This document shows positions 17,109 to 26,172 of a DNA stretch of 64,000 nt, piece after piece. The notes under the pieces are model-generated. The model worked only from the letters and a program-made list of their open reading frames with translations. It ran no database searches and had not been told where the DNA came from. Numbering within the stretch: the first letter of the stretch is position 1; every line of letters starts with the position of its first letter. Source of the stretch: Acidimicrobiales bacterium. Its GTDB lineage: Bacteria; Actinomycetota; Acidimicrobiia; Acidimicrobiales; Aldehydirespiratoraceae. The stretch lies in the NCBI GenBank assembly GCA_033344915.1, contig JAWPML010000001.1, positions 1,546,369 to 1,610,368 of the forward strand, given 5' to 3'. Position numbers and translations under genes: made by a program.

Positions 17109-19046
17109 TCCGACGTCGCCGTCACGGTGCGCCGTGACCCGCACACACGGGAAGTACACGCCTGGCGTGTCGTAGCTCGTGGCGCGGGTCACTCGCACCT
17201 CGGCACGCGATCCGTCGATGCCGTCCTCCCGGACCGGGAAGGCGCCCGTACCGTCGAAGTCCCAGTCGACGTCCACGATCGTTCCGCAGCCGGGAGGCGT
17301 CGCCGCCTCGGCCTCGATCTCCACGGTCTCCCCCACCCGCACATCGGCTCGCGCGCCGCCGTCGACCGCGGCGGAGACGACGGGCTGGATCCCATGACGG
17401 TGCGCCGCCTCGGCCGGGAGCCGCACGGCGCCGTCGGGCGAACGGCTGACCGCGGTGTCGCGCGGCGGCTCGACGCCGTGCTCCACCCACGAGATCGTGT
17501 CCCGCATGGCCTGGTGCACGTGCCCCCGGTAGTCGACGAACCGGGTGCTGCGGACGGGCACCGGCCCCTCGACGACCTGCGGCCCGGTCACGTGCATGGC
17601 GTTCTCGTTGAACCACACCCGCAGGCCCGCGTCGGTGCCGCGCTGTTCGATCATCAACCGACGCAGATGATCCGGCGCACAGGGCCAGCACTGGGCGTCG
17701 TGGGTGTTCTGGACCACGATCACCTTCTGGTCGACCGCTCCGGTGTAGGGCGCGACGAAGTACAACTCCTCGGACCCGGTCACCCGCGGTCGCTGCGGGT
17801 AGATGGGTTCGCCGTCGATCCGGAACACGGAGAACTCCGGGATGTCCTCGTTCTGGTGCCGGGTCAGGTTGGCGTAGGCGAGGAAGTCGCTGTTGTCGAC
17901 GAGCACCTCGTCGCCCGCCACGACCTGCTCGAACCCGATGCTCATGTTCCGCCGTCCACCGCCGGCGACGATCACCCCAGCGCCGCCACCGAGGCTGAGC
18001 AGCACCCGATCGGCCGCCGCGCCGGTGCGGATCGTGAGTTCGGCGCCGACCGCCTCGCTCGGCGACAGTCCGTCGAGCTCCACGCCGATCACGGCATCCG
18101 GCCGGTCCCGGGCGATCTTGACCACCGCCAGGTACTGGTAGACGTCCATCGCGACGGTGATCTCGGGGCTCGCGGCGATCTCGCCCGCCGTGAGGGTGCG
18201 CACGACGGGGAAGGTGCGCTGGACCCGGCCGGCGCGAACGCTGCCGTCGGCCCCCGCATATCCCGGTTCGGTCCAGAAGTCCTCGAAGTACGTCGGGTCG
18301 AAGTCACGCAGGCCCGGGATGACACCGTTGGACGCAGTGGTCACCGGATGGATCTGATCCTCGGCCCCGCGGGGGAAGCCGAGTCGGTAGAGCGTGGCCA
18401 GCGTTTCGCGCTGCTCCGCGTCGAGACCGGCGAAGGGCTCGCCGGACCCGCCGGGCGCGGTGGCATCGACGACGCCGGCGAGATCGTCACCGAGCGCCCT
18501 GGTGGTCTCGGCGACATGGGCACAGAGCACCTGCTGGGCGACGTGCGGGAGGATGAAGACCACCGCGCCGTCGTAGAGGCCCTCCGGCGCGTTCTCGAGA
18601 CACACGAGGGTCCGCGCCGCTCCGCCGCTGCCGCCGTAGATGTAGCCGTGTTCGGGTGGCTCGCCGTAGACCGATGCCGCGACGACCCGGGAATGGTCCG
18701 CCACCGCCACGTTGGCGCCGTAGTGATGGATCCAGCGGTCGATGTGGCTCGCGTCGGGGCCGTCGTGCCCCTGGTTCGAAACAACGAAGTACGCCCCCGC
18801 CGCCAGGGCGTTCGCCAGATCGCTGGTCAGCGGCGCGGCCGGCGGCCACTGGGCCTCGCTCGTCCCGCCGCCTCCCCCTTCGATGTGGTGGATCATGCGC
18901 CCGCCGTACTGCTCCTCCGGCGGGAAGTAGTAGGAGAAGCGGGTCTCGGTCCCCTCGAACCCTCCCTGCACGAGACGGTGGCGAACCGGTTCGTCGCGCC
19001 ACTCGTCGACCTCGGTGAAGGGCCGGGCGAAGGGATCCTCGTTCAT
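17052..19046 (-). CDS. Orphan alpha/beta-hydrolase-like protein with PKD-like C-terminus
   Basis: 664 residues from ATG 19046. A possible nucleophile elbow YGGSGGAAR (about 138-146), THDAQCWPC (about 455) and NENAMHVTG (about 490) could form a Ser-Asp-His triad as in tannase/feruloyl-esterase-like enzymes; this assignment is tentative. About 560-655 resemble a PKD/Ig-like bead (DVDWDFDGTG, SYDTPGVYFPCVRV). PKD beads are usually extracellular, yet no signal peptide is visible at the start chosen. TAGGGT 7 bases upstream supports that start. The 3' end overlaps the AlkB-like gene by 57 bases. Confidence 0.65.
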   Translation of the reverse strand: MNEDPFARPFTEVDEWRDEPVRHRLVQGGFEGTETRFSYYFPPEEQYGGRMIHHIEGGGGGTSEAQWPPAAPLTSDLANALAAGAYFVVSNQGHDGPDASHIDRWIHHYGANVAVADHSRVVAASVYGEPPEHGYIYGGSGGAARTLVCLENAPEGLYDGAVVFILPHVAQQVLCAHVAETTRALGDDLAGVVDATAPGGSGEPFAGLDAEQRETLATLYRLGFPRGAEDQIHPVTTASNGVIPGLRDFDPTYFEDFWTEPGYAGADGSVRAGRVQRTFPVVRTLTAGEIAASPEITVAMDVYQYLAVVKIARDRPDAVIGVELDGLSPSEAVGAELTIRTGAAADRVLLSLGGGAGVIVAGGGRRNMSIGFEQVVAGDEVLVDNSDFLAYANLTRHQNEDIPEFSVFRIDGEPIYPQRPRVTGSEELYFVAPYTGAVDQKVIVVQNTHDAQCWPCAPDHLRRLMIEQRGTDAGLRVWFNENAMHVTGPQVVEGPVPVRSTRFVDYRGHVHQAMRDTISWVEHGVEPPRDTAVSRSPDGAVRLPAEAAHRHGIQPVVSAAVDGGARADVRVGETVEIEAEAATPPGCGTIVDVDWDFDGTGAFPVREDGIDGSRAEVRVTRATSYDTPGVYFPCVRVTAHRDGDVGSPQRRIVNLARVRVVVTA

Positions 19047-19053
19047 CACGATG

Positions 19054-19059
19054 ACCCTA
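19054..19059 (-). promoter_or_regulatory. Leaderless -10 box for the esterase-like gene
   Basis: On the minus strand TAGGGT is followed by 7 bases and the ATG at 19046. Confidence 0.45.
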
Positions 19060-19079
19060 CGATCACCGCGACGCGGGCG

Positions 19080-19085
19080 TAGTGT
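19080..19085 (+). promoter_or_regulatory. Leaderless -10 box for the HIBADH-like gene
   Basis: TAGTGT followed by 6 bases and the ATG at 19092, 20 bases from the opposed box at 19054. Confidence 0.5.
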
Positions 19086-19091
19086 TCGCCC

Positions 19092-20060
19092 ATGAAGATC
19101 GGATTCATCGGCCTCGGCAACGTCGGCGGCAAGCTCGCCGGTTCACTTCTGCGCAACGGCGCCGAGCTGTACGTACGCGATCTCGACGAGGCCCTCATGG
19201 CCTCGTTCGTCGCCCTCGGCGCCACGGCCACGGCATCACCGAAGGACCTCGCCGAGCACGCCGACATCGTGGTCACGTGTCTCCCCTCCCCGACGATCTG
19301 TGCGGAGGTGATGGAGGCGGATGACGGCGTCATCGCCGGGCTCGGGCCCGGCAAGATCTGGATGGAGATGTCCACGACCGACGAAGCGGAGATCCGCCGG
19401 CTCGCTCCCCTGGTCGAGGCGACCGGCGCGACCCCGGTCGAGTGCCCGGTCTCCGGCGGCTGTCACCGCGCCGCCACCGGCAACATCGCGATCTTCTGCG
19501 GCGGCCCTCGTGAGGCCTTCGAGAAGGCGTTGCCGATCCTCACGATGATGGGCCGTCGCATCCTCCACACCGGGCCACTCGGCTCGGCATCGGTGCTCAA
19601 GGTCGTCACCAACTATCTGGCGTCGATCAACCTCGTCGGCCTCGGTGAGGCCTTCGCCGTGGCCGGCGCGGCGGGGATGGACATGACCACGACCTACGAG
19701 GCGATCCGCATCTCGTCGGGCAACTCGTTCGTCCACGAGACCGAGAGCCAGGTCATCCTCAACGGCAGCTACGACATCAACTTCACGATGGACCTCGTCC
19801 AGAAGGACATGGGCCTCTTCCTCGAGGTCGCCGAGCGGTCCGGACTCGGGCTCGAGGTCGGGCCCGTCCTGCTCGACATCTTCGACGATGCGGCCGAACG
19901 CTACGGGAGCCGCGCCCTCAGCCCGATGGTCGTGCGGCGCCACGAAGAGCAACTCGGCACGGAGTTCCGCGCCCCCGGGTTCCCCCCGGAGATGCTCGAC
20001 GACGAGGCCGAAGCGCCCGGCTACGAGATCGTCGTCGGCCACGGCCCCGGGCGCGACTAG
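19092..20060 (+). CDS. 3-hydroxyisobutyrate-dehydrogenase-family NAD(P) oxidoreductase
   Basis: 322 residues. Nucleotide-binding GFIGLGNVGGKLA at the start, VVTCLPSP, then CPVSGGCHRAATG (substrate site) and LKVVTNYLASINLVGLGEA with the catalytic Lys near 174. This is the beta-hydroxyacid dehydrogenase family, which oxidises 3-hydroxyisobutyrate, tartronate semialdehyde and relatives. The tail from about 285 is longer than usual. The substrate is unknown. The TAG stop lies in a CTAG shared with the converging thioesterase stop. Confidence 0.85.
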   Translation: MKIGFIGLGNVGGKLAGSLLRNGAELYVRDLDEALMASFVALGATATASPKDLAEHADIVVTCLPSPTICAEVMEADDGVIAGLGPGKIWMEMSTTDEAEIRRLAPLVEATGATPVECPVSGGCHRAATGNIAIFCGGPREAFEKALPILTMMGRRILHTGPLGSASVLKVVTNYLASINLVGLGEAFAVAGAAGMDMTTTYEAIRISSGNSFVHETESQVILNGSYDINFTMDLVQKDMGLFLEVAERSGLGLEVGPVLLDIFDDAAERYGSRALSPMVVRRHEEQLGTEFRAPGFPPEMLDDEAEAPGYEIVVGHGPGRD

Positions 20061-20770
20061 GCCCGCGGACTCCCCGGACCGCGACCGTCACCGGGCAGCT
20101 GATCCGTGCGGATGAAGATCCCCTCGGCCTCGGCGCAGAGCGTCTCGCCCACGTGGATCGTGCCCCTCGCGAAGATCTTGCGACCCTCGGTGCGGTCGTG
20201 CCAGGCCCGCAGGGTCAGCGGGGTGTCGAGCGGTGTGGGCGTGCGGTAGACGACGGTGAGGGTCCCGGTGAATCCGCCGAGGCCCTTGGTGACGCACATG
20301 CAGCCGAGCATCTCGTCGAACACCTCGGCGATCACGCCGCCGTGGACACAGTCCGGTGGGCCGTTGTATGCCGCGCCGAGCGTGACCTCGCCGTGGAGCT
20401 CGCCGCCGGTCTCGCCCAACGCCCGCCAGAGCCGCACCGGCGGGGCCAGCGGATGCAGCCGGCCGACCACCGGGCTGTAGGGGAAGATCTCATCGGGTTG
20501 GGGCCGCTCCGCGGCGACGTACTCCTCGCCGGTGAGGTCCTGCACGTCCACCATCCGCGCCCCCGAGTCGTCCGCCAACTGCTCGAAGCGCAGCGCCGCC
20601 TGCATGCGCACGTCGTCGACGATGTGGGGGCGCAGGGCATCCGTCGCCGCCCGCACGGCGCTCGTCTGCGCCTCGACGAGCGATGCCCCGGCTCGCGCCA
20701 GGTCGGCGGTGCGCACGACCTCGATCAGATCTCGCAGCGCGGCGTTGAGGGCTTCAGGCGGGGACGACAT
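20057..20770 (-). CDS. PaaI-like hotdog thioesterase
   Basis: 237 residues. The C-terminal half is a hotdog thioesterase: LGAAYNGPPDCVHGGVIAEVFDEMLG carries the HGG(V/A) motif and the acidic residue expected for catalysis, followed by TGTLTVVYRTPTPL. The first 100 residues are helical and probably not catalytic. It should hydrolyse acyl-CoA. A TACGGT box 6 bases before the ATG at 20770 supports the start. It is convergent with the dehydrogenase (stops share CTAG) and divergent from the SDR gene. Confidence 0.82.
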   Translation of the reverse strand: MSSPPEALNAALRDLIEVVRTADLARAGASLVEAQTSAVRAATDALRPHIVDDVRMQAALRFEQLADDSGARMVDVQDLTGEEYVAAERPQPDEIFPYSPVVGRLHPLAPPVRLWRALGETGGELHGEVTLGAAYNGPPDCVHGGVIAEVFDEMLGCMCVTKGLGGFTGTLTVVYRTPTPLDTPLTLRAWHDRTEGRKIFARGTIHVGETLCAEAEGIFIRTDQLPGDGRGPGSPRA

Positions 20771-20776
20771 CCGGCG

Positions 20777-20782
20777 ACCGTA
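20777..20782 (-). promoter_or_regulatory. Leaderless -10 box for the PaaI-like gene
   Basis: On the minus strand TACGGT is followed by 6 bases and the ATG at 20770. Confidence 0.5.
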
Positions 20783-20815
20783 GGCGCGGGTTCGGTGCGT
20801 CATGCAAACCACCGG

Positions 20816-20821
20816 TACGCT
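20816..20821 (+). promoter_or_regulatory. Leaderless -10 box for the SDR gene
   Basis: TACGCT followed by 7 bases and the GTG at 20829. It decides between GTG 20829 and an ATG at 20802, which would lie upstream of the box. Confidence 0.5.
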
Positions 20822-20828
20822 CCGCGCC

Positions 20829-21581
20829 GTGCAACGCTTCGAAGGAAAGATCGCGCTTCTCACCGGGGTGGCCTCCGGTGTCGGTCGCGCCACGGCCATC
20901 CGTCTCGCGTCGGAGGGCGCGAGCGTCTACGGACTCGACGTCAACGCCGACGGCATGGCCGAGACGCAGGCCACCGTCGAGGCCGACGGGGGCACCCTCA
21001 CGACCCGGGTCACCGACGTGCGCAGCGTCGACGAGTGCCACGCTGCGGTCGCCGACTGTGTCGCCGCGTTCGGCGGTCTGGACGTGCTCGGCAACATCGC
21101 CGGCATCGCCGCCCAGCGCCACGTACACCAGGTCACGGAGTCCGAGTGGGACACCATGAACGACGTCAACCAGAAGGCCGTCTTCTTCCTCTGCCAGGCC
21201 GCCATCCCCCACCTGCTCGAGCGCAACGGCAACATCGTCAACATCGCATCCAACGCCGGGCTGATGGGCCAGGCCTACACGGTGCCGTACTGCGCGACCA
21301 AGGGCGCGGTGGTCAACATGACCAAGGCCCTCGCGATGGAGTTCGTGAAGCAGCCGATCCGCATCAACGCGATCGCCCCGGGCGGCATCGACACCGCCCT
21401 CGTGCACAACTTCGAGCTGCAGGACGACATCGACTTCGCGCTGATGCAGCCCTACACCGGGCACCGCCAGATGAGCACCGCCGAACAGATCGCCGGGCTC
21501 TTCGCGTTCGTGGCGTCCGACGAGGCGGCGAACATCCACGGCTCGATCATCAGCGCCGACGGCGGACTCACCGCCGGGTGA
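20829..21581 (+). CDS. Short-chain dehydrogenase/reductase
   Basis: 250 residues from GTG 20829. Classical SDR motifs are all present: TGVASGVGRATA (cofactor), NIAGIA, NIASNAG with the active Ser region, YCATKGA (YxxxK), and NAIAPGGIDT. The C-terminus SADGGLTAG is typical. It reduces or oxidises an alcohol/ketone using NAD(P); the D in GLDVNAD suggests NAD(H). The HAD gene starts 22 bases after the stop, so the two probably form one transcript. Confidence 0.88.
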   Translation: MQRFEGKIALLTGVASGVGRATAIRLASEGASVYGLDVNADGMAETQATVEADGGTLTTRVTDVRSVDECHAAVADCVAAFGGLDVLGNIAGIAAQRHVHQVTESEWDTMNDVNQKAVFFLCQAAIPHLLERNGNIVNIASNAGLMGQAYTVPYCATKGAVVNMTKALAMEFVKQPIRINAIAPGGIDTALVHNFELQDDIDFALMQPYTGHRQMSTAEQIAGLFAFVASDEAANIHGSIISADGGLTAG

Positions 21582-21603
21582 CAGCCGGGTCTCGGCGAGC
21601 CAC

Positions 21604-22251
21604 GTGAACGAGTCGTTCGTCCTCGGTGTCGACCTCGACGGCGTGTGCGCCGAGCACACGCTGGCGTTCCGCCGCATCGTGGCCGAACGCCTCGGGGTCG
21701 CCGAGGAATCGCTTCCCCTCGAGCGGGGCTGGGACTTCGCCGAGTGGGGGTTCGAGGCCGGCGACTTCGAGGACCATCACCGGTATGCCGCGGTGGAGAA
21801 GCGGATGTTCCGCCACCTGGAACCGATCGAGGGCGCCGCGGAGACGCTGTGGCGCCTGTCCGATGCCGGTGTGTGGATCCGGATCCTCACCCATCGGCTG
21901 TACGTGAACTGGGGCCATCAGGCCGCCGTCGCCGACACGGTCGGGTGGCTCGACGACGCCCGGATCCCCTACCGCGATCTCTGCTTCCTGGGCGCGAAAC
22001 CCCAGGTCGAGGCGGACCTGTACATCGACGACTCGCCCCACAACATCTCTGCGCTGCGCAAGGCCGGCAACGAGGTGATCGTCTTCGATCAGCCGTACAA
22101 CCGCGACCAACGCGACCCGCGCGCCACCACCTGGGCGGAGGTCGAGGAGATCGTGATGGAACGGTTCGCCGAACGGCAGGGGGTCCACGGCGTCCAGCCG
22201 CAGCTTCCCGGCGTCGACGGCACCCTGGGTCGCCGCCTCGGCAGCGAGTAG
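21604..22251 (+). CDS. HAD-superfamily 5'-nucleotidase-like protein
   Basis: 215 residues from GTG. HAD motif I is GVDLDGVCA, motif II RILTHRLY, and motif IV YIDDSPHNI. The cap region and the DDSPHNI motif resemble 5'(3')-deoxyribonucleotidase (NT5C)-type proteins, which dephosphorylate nucleoside monophosphates. It may pair with the SDR upstream, but no shared pathway is clear. Its stop is followed at once by the stop of the converging crotonase gene. Confidence 0.8.
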   Translation: MNESFVLGVDLDGVCAEHTLAFRRIVAERLGVAEESLPLERGWDFAEWGFEAGDFEDHHRYAAVEKRMFRHLEPIEGAAETLWRLSDAGVWIRILTHRLYVNWGHQAAVADTVGWLDDARIPYRDLCFLGAKPQVEADLYIDDSPHNISALRKAGNEVIVFDQPYNRDQRDPRATTWAEVEEIVMERFAERQGVHGVQPQLPGVDGTLGRRLGSE

Positions 22252-23052
22252 CTACTTGCGCTGGAAGTTCGGCGTGCGCTTCTCGGCGAACGCCTTCGGG
22301 CCTTCCTTCGAGTCCTCCGAGGCCATGACGACCCCGGTGTAGGTGTCCTCGTGGGCGAAGGCCTCGGCCTCGGTCATCCCCGGCGTGTCGTGCAGCGTCT
22401 TGAGCACGGCCTCCACGGCGAGCGGACCGTTGGCCGCCACCGTCGCGGCGACCTCCATCGCGTGCTCGAGCGCGGTGCCGTCCGGCACGACCCGGCTGAT
22501 CAGCCCCATCGCCTTCGCCTCCGCGGCCGTGATGTGCTTGCCGGTGAGGAGGATGTCGGCCGCCTCGGCGTAGCCGATCTGGCGAGCGAGGCGGACGGCC
22601 GAGCCACCCATCGGGTACAGCGACCACTTCACCTCGCTGACGCCGAAGGTCGCGCCTTCTGCCGCGATGCGGATGTCGGTGCCCTGGAGGATCTCGGTAC
22701 CCCCGGCGATGGCAACGCCTTCGACGGCCGCGATGATCGGCTTGGTCGGCCGCGAGGTCTTCAGCAGGCCCTCCCAGATGAAGTTGGCGCCCTCGCTGGC
22801 CATGGCCCCTTCGACGTCCCAGTCGTCGGACTCGGCCTTGTCCCCGGAGAGACCCCGCAGATCCATGCCGGCACAGAAGTCGCCGCCCGTGCCGGTGAGC
22901 ACGATGCAGCGGATGTCGTCGTCCTCTGACGCCTCCTTCCAGGCGTCACGCATCCGACCGAACATCTGCAGCGTCATCGCGTTCTTGCGCTCGGGACGGT
23001 TCATCGTGGCGACCATCACGGCGCCCTGGCGTTCGACGAGAAGATCAGGCAT
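22252..23052 (-). CDS. Enoyl-CoA hydratase/isomerase family protein
   Basis: 266 residues. Crotonase blocks: [61 protein letters not shown] and [15 protein letters not shown]. The C-terminal [15 protein letters not shown] is usual for acyl-CoA hydratases. It belongs to a different subgroup from the crotonase at 15560. It is monocistronic with a TACGGT box 8 bases before the ATG. Confidence 0.87.
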   Translation of the reverse strand: MPDLLVERQGAVMVATMNRPERKNAMTLQMFGRMRDAWKEASEDDDIRCIVLTGTGGDFCAGMDLRGLSGDKAESDDWDVEGAMASEGANFIWEGLLKTSRPTKPIIAAVEGVAIAGGTEILQGTDIRIAAEGATFGVSEVKWSLYPMGGSAVRLARQIGYAEAADILLTGKHITAAEAKAMGLISRVVPDGTALEHAMEVAATVAANGPLAVEAVLKTLHDTPGMTEAEAFAHEDTYTGVVMASEDSKEGPKAFAEKRTPNFQRK

Positions 23053-23060
23053 GGCCGCAG

Positions 23061-23066
23061 ACCGTA
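23061..23066 (-). promoter_or_regulatory. Leaderless -10 box for the 23052 crotonase
   Basis: On the minus strand TACGGT is followed by 8 bases and the ATG at 23052. Confidence 0.45.
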
Positions 23067-23135
23067 TGACGAAGGTCCGGGCGTCGGCCAGTTCGCCGCC
23101 GGATCACTTCATGTACCGCCCGTTGCCGCCGATGG

Positions 23136-23390
23136 ATGGGTGTGCGCAGCAAGGTCGAGATCGTCCAGATCCGGGTGAGCGACATCGAGAGTGGCGATGT
23201 CGTCAACAAGCGCGGTCCCGAGAAGTCCGGGTGGATCGAGGTCGAACGCCTCGAGGTGCTCGAGTCCGGTGACTTCGTCGTGCACGACTCGAGCGACACC
23301 GACAGCTTCACCGCGACCGGATACGACCTCGTGTGGCTCCAGACCGTGCTCTCGCTGGGCGCGAACTCACACTTCGCCCTGCCCCACTAG
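23136..23390 (+). CDS. Small protein of unknown function
   Basis: 84 residues (MGVRSKVEIVQIRVSDI...). It appears as a compact beta-rich protein with alternating hydrophobic residues (GWIEVERLEVLESGDFVVHD), no membrane segment and no motif I recognise. GTG 23142 is another possible start. No ribosome binding site or clear TANNNT box is seen. Its TAG lies in a CTAG shared with the converging reductase stop, which supports the gene being real. Confidence 0.55.
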   Translation: MGVRSKVEIVQIRVSDIESGDVVNKRGPEKSGWIEVERLEVLESGDFVVHDSSDTDSFTATGYDLVWLQTVLSLGANSHFALPH

Positions 23391-24763
23391 CGCGACTCGT
23401 CCGACGCCGCGGGGCGAGCGGTTCGGCCCTCCACCTCGCCGAAGAACTGGGCGGCGGCCTTCTGGATGCCGTACGACCAGGTGGGATACGCGTGCACGGT
23501 CTGGGCGAGCCGGCCGGTGAACGCGTTCGTCCGCATCGCCAGGGCGATCTCGTGGATCATCTCGCCGGCCCGGGGCGCGACGATCGTGGCGCCGATCATG
23601 CGCCCGCCGGCGACCCGGCGGGTGAGCCGCTTCGGACCGGCGATCAGCTTGATGTAGCCCTCGGTGTGTCCGTCGGTCAGGGCGCGGTCCATCTCCGCGA
23701 GCGGGAGCTCGGCCACCCGACCCCCGTGCCGCGACGCCTCGGCTTCGGTCATGCCGATGCGGGCGACCTCCGGCTGGGTGAACGTGACCCAGGGGATCCA
23801 CGACGTGCGGAATCGGCCCCGCACGCCCCTGCGCAGGGCGTTTCCGGCCGCCAGGCGACCCATCTCGTCGGCCGCGTGCGTGAAGGAGAGCTTGCCGGTG
23901 ACGTCGCCGACCGCGTAGACGCCCCGGACATCGGTGGCGAGCCGATCGTCGGTGACGACGTGCCCTTGCGGATCGAGCTCGACGCCGAGCTCCTCGAGCC
24001 CCAGCCCGCCGGAGTTCGGCGCGCGGCCGACCGCGAGCAGGAGCCGCTCGACCACCACCTCTGCTCCGCCACTGACGACCGCCACCCCGTCGGGGCGGGT
24101 CTCCACCGCGTCGATCATCGTGCCTGAGCGGACGTCGACCCCCGCTGCGGCGAGAGCGCGGGCGACCGCGGCGCCGGCTTCGGGTTCCTCGCGCGACAGC
24201 AGCCGCGGGAGGCCCTCGAACAACGTGACCTCGACACCCAGCCAGGCGAACGCCTGGGCGAGCTCACACCCGATCGGTCCACCGCCGACGATGCCGAGGG
24301 TCGCCGGCGCGTCGGCGAGCGAGAACACGCTCTCGTTGGTGAGGACGCGGTCGGGGTCGACCTCGTCGAGACCGGGAATGGCGGGCACCACGGGCCGCGA
24401 ACCCGTCGCCACGATGATGCGCGGGGCGGTGATCCGATCCGCGTCGACGACCACGGTGTCGTGGGTCGCGAGGCGACCGCGACCCTCCCGGACGCCGATC
24501 CCTTCGGCCCGCAGGACGTCGGCCGTCTCGGTCGCCGCGATCCGTTCGACGGTCGAGCCGACACGCGCCATCGCCGCGCCGAACTCGAGGTCCTGGGCCG
24601 CCGCGGCGAGCAGGGTCTTCGACGGCACGCACCCGGTGAACGTGCAGTCGCCACCGATGGGGCCCTCGTTCACGAGGAGGACGTCGGCGCCGGCCCAACG
24701 AGCGGCTCGCGCCGCACCAAGTCCCCCGGCCCCACCGCCGACGATGATGAGGTCGTGGTTCAC
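23387..24763 (-). CDS. FAD-dependent pyridine nucleotide-disulfide oxidoreductase
   Basis: 458 residues from GTG 24763. FAD-binding LIIVGGGAGGLGAAR, redox-active disulfide CTFTGCVPSK (CxxxxC), NAD-binding GIVGGGPIGCELAQA and the second FAD motif GVYAVGDVTG. This is the class I family of mercuric reductase, lipoamide dehydrogenase and mycothione reductase. The C-terminal active site, usually HxHPTxxE, reads VHAYPTWSYG: Tyr replaces the catalytic His and the Glu is missing. A mercuric-reductase-like or other small-substrate role is more likely than lipoamide dehydrogenase. Confidence 0.82.
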   Translation of the reverse strand: MNHDLIIVGGGAGGLGAARAARWAGADVLLVNEGPIGGDCTFTGCVPSKTLLAAAAQDLEFGAAMARVGSTVERIAATETADVLRAEGIGVREGRGRLATHDTVVVDADRITAPRIIVATGSRPVVPAIPGLDEVDPDRVLTNESVFSLADAPATLGIVGGGPIGCELAQAFAWLGVEVTLFEGLPRLLSREEPEAGAAVARALAAAGVDVRSGTMIDAVETRPDGVAVVSGGAEVVVERLLLAVGRAPNSGGLGLEELGVELDPQGHVVTDDRLATDVRGVYAVGDVTGKLSFTHAADEMGRLAAGNALRRGVRGRFRTSWIPWVTFTQPEVARIGMTEAEASRHGGRVAELPLAEMDRALTDGHTEGYIKLIAGPKRLTRRVAGGRMIGATIVAPRAGEMIHEIALAMRTNAFTGRLAQTVHAYPTWSYGIQKAAAQFFGEVEGRTARPAASDESR

Positions 24764-24832
24764 GAGGCGGGAAACCGCATCGGTGGGCGTGCCATTCCCC
24801 CATCGTCGCTCGGGGCGGCCGTCGATGCACGG

Positions 24833-26143
24833 TCAGTGCCGAGCCGTGGCCGGCTGCGGACGTAGCGCGCCGAACCAGACCAGCAGGACGAGACCGGAAC
24901 CGATGACCACAGTCGGGGCCGACCCGAGACCCCAGATCTTCACGCCGATGCTCACCAGAGCGGCGACGCCGAGCATCGACCCCTCACTCCCCCGCCACGG
25001 CTGTCGCGGCGCCAGCAGAGCCCGCCGCTCCACGCCGCTCACGAGGGCGACGATGAGCGTCAACACGACGGCCGCCGCGAACATCATGGGGAGTTTCTGG
25101 AGCCACCAGGCAGCCGAGGCAACCGATGCCGTCGGCAGCCAGCCGAGGGCGTAGAAGCCGGCCGCGGCCACGACGAAGGCCGTGAAGTGCCACAGGTAGA
25201 CCGTCAGCGACACGGCGTTGCCGGCCACGACCGCGGCCCAGGCCTTCGGCGACCGGGCGAGGCGGCCGGAGAGCCACGGGGCGAGTGCCACGGCGGTCGT
25301 CGAGTAGGCGCCGCCGAAGAGCAGCAACGCGATCGACGGCGGGTGGGTCGGCGAGTGGGTGAGGCCCTCGTGGTGGACCATGGCGACCGGCCAGGGCCCG
25401 AAGGCCACCGCGGCGACGGCACCCGTCCACAGGGCCGCCGCCACCGTGACGAGGCGGCGGCCGGTCGGCAGCAGACCGTCGCGCCACGCGAACCCGGCGA
25501 CCTGGAAGAGCAACCACCCGAGGACCCAGTTGACATGGCCGATGAGCGGGACGCCGCTCACGTGCAGTGCCTCGACCGCGGCAAAGACCGCCAGCGCGCC
25601 GACCACGAAGCGGCCGGGGCGGCGACGGAAGGCAGGCAGGACCATCGGGGCGATCGCCGTGTCGATGGTGTAGTTGGCGAGGAACCACAGGGGAATGGCG
25701 GCCGCGATCGCACCGGCGACGACGATGCCCCCGGCCCCGAGCAGCGAACCGACGACGAGCAGCGCGAGCCAGGTCCCGCCGAGCACCACGGCTGGCGCGA
25801 GCATGCGGCGTAGGCGGGCGACAACCCAGTCGGCCCCCCGTCCGCCGCCGCGGGCGTGGGCGTCGAGCGACATCGCCGACGAGAACCCGCCGACCACGAA
25901 GAAGAGGGGCATCACCTGGAAGATCCAGGTGATCCAGGCCAGCTGGGGCGCTTCGGCGAGTGCGTTTCCGGCCCGCAGCGCGCCGTCGTCGTCGAGGGCC
26001 ACCGAGATGGCGGCCCAGTGACCGATCGCCACCGCCAACATGGCGAGGGCGCGATAGGCGTCGATCGCGCGATTGCGGTCGGGCCGCGCTTCGGCGGCGA
26101 GATCGGCGAGCTTCGGAGCGGTCTGCGTGGGCATGACCTCCAC
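24833..26143 (-). CDS. Acyltransferase family 3 membrane protein
   Basis: 436 residues with about ten membrane segments. RNRAIDAYRALAMLAVAIGHW near residue 24 carries the conserved Arg and His of acyltransferase-3/OafA-type proteins, and LFFVVGGFSSAMSL and LTVYLWHFTAFV follow as in the family. These proteins acylate sugars or other small molecules at the membrane. GTG 26143 and ATG 26134 are both possible starts; the GGAGG just before the ATG is too close to decide. No partner gene is adjacent. Confidence 0.8.
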   Translation of the reverse strand: MEVMPTQTAPKLADLAAEARPDRNRAIDAYRALAMLAVAIGHWAAISVALDDDGALRAGNALAEAPQLAWITWIFQVMPLFFVVGGFSSAMSLDAHARGGGRGADWVVARLRRMLAPAVVLGGTWLALLVVGSLLGAGGIVVAGAIAAAIPLWFLANYTIDTAIAPMVLPAFRRRPGRFVVGALAVFAAVEALHVSGVPLIGHVNWVLGWLLFQVAGFAWRDGLLPTGRRLVTVAAALWTGAVAAVAFGPWPVAMVHHEGLTHSPTHPPSIALLLFGGAYSTTAVALAPWLSGRLARSPKAWAAVVAGNAVSLTVYLWHFTAFVVAAAGFYALGWLPTASVASAAWWLQKLPMMFAAAVVLTLIVALVSGVERRALLAPRQPWRGSEGSMLGVAALVSIGVKIWGLGSAPTVVIGSGLVLLVWFGALRPQPATARH

Positions 26144-26172
26144 GAAACCGGATGTACGGGCCTGCTGGCCCC

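Noticed and set aside
20802-20828. ATG 20802 as start of the SDR gene
   Set aside because: The TACGCT promoter box lies after it, and the SDR fold begins at GTG 20829.
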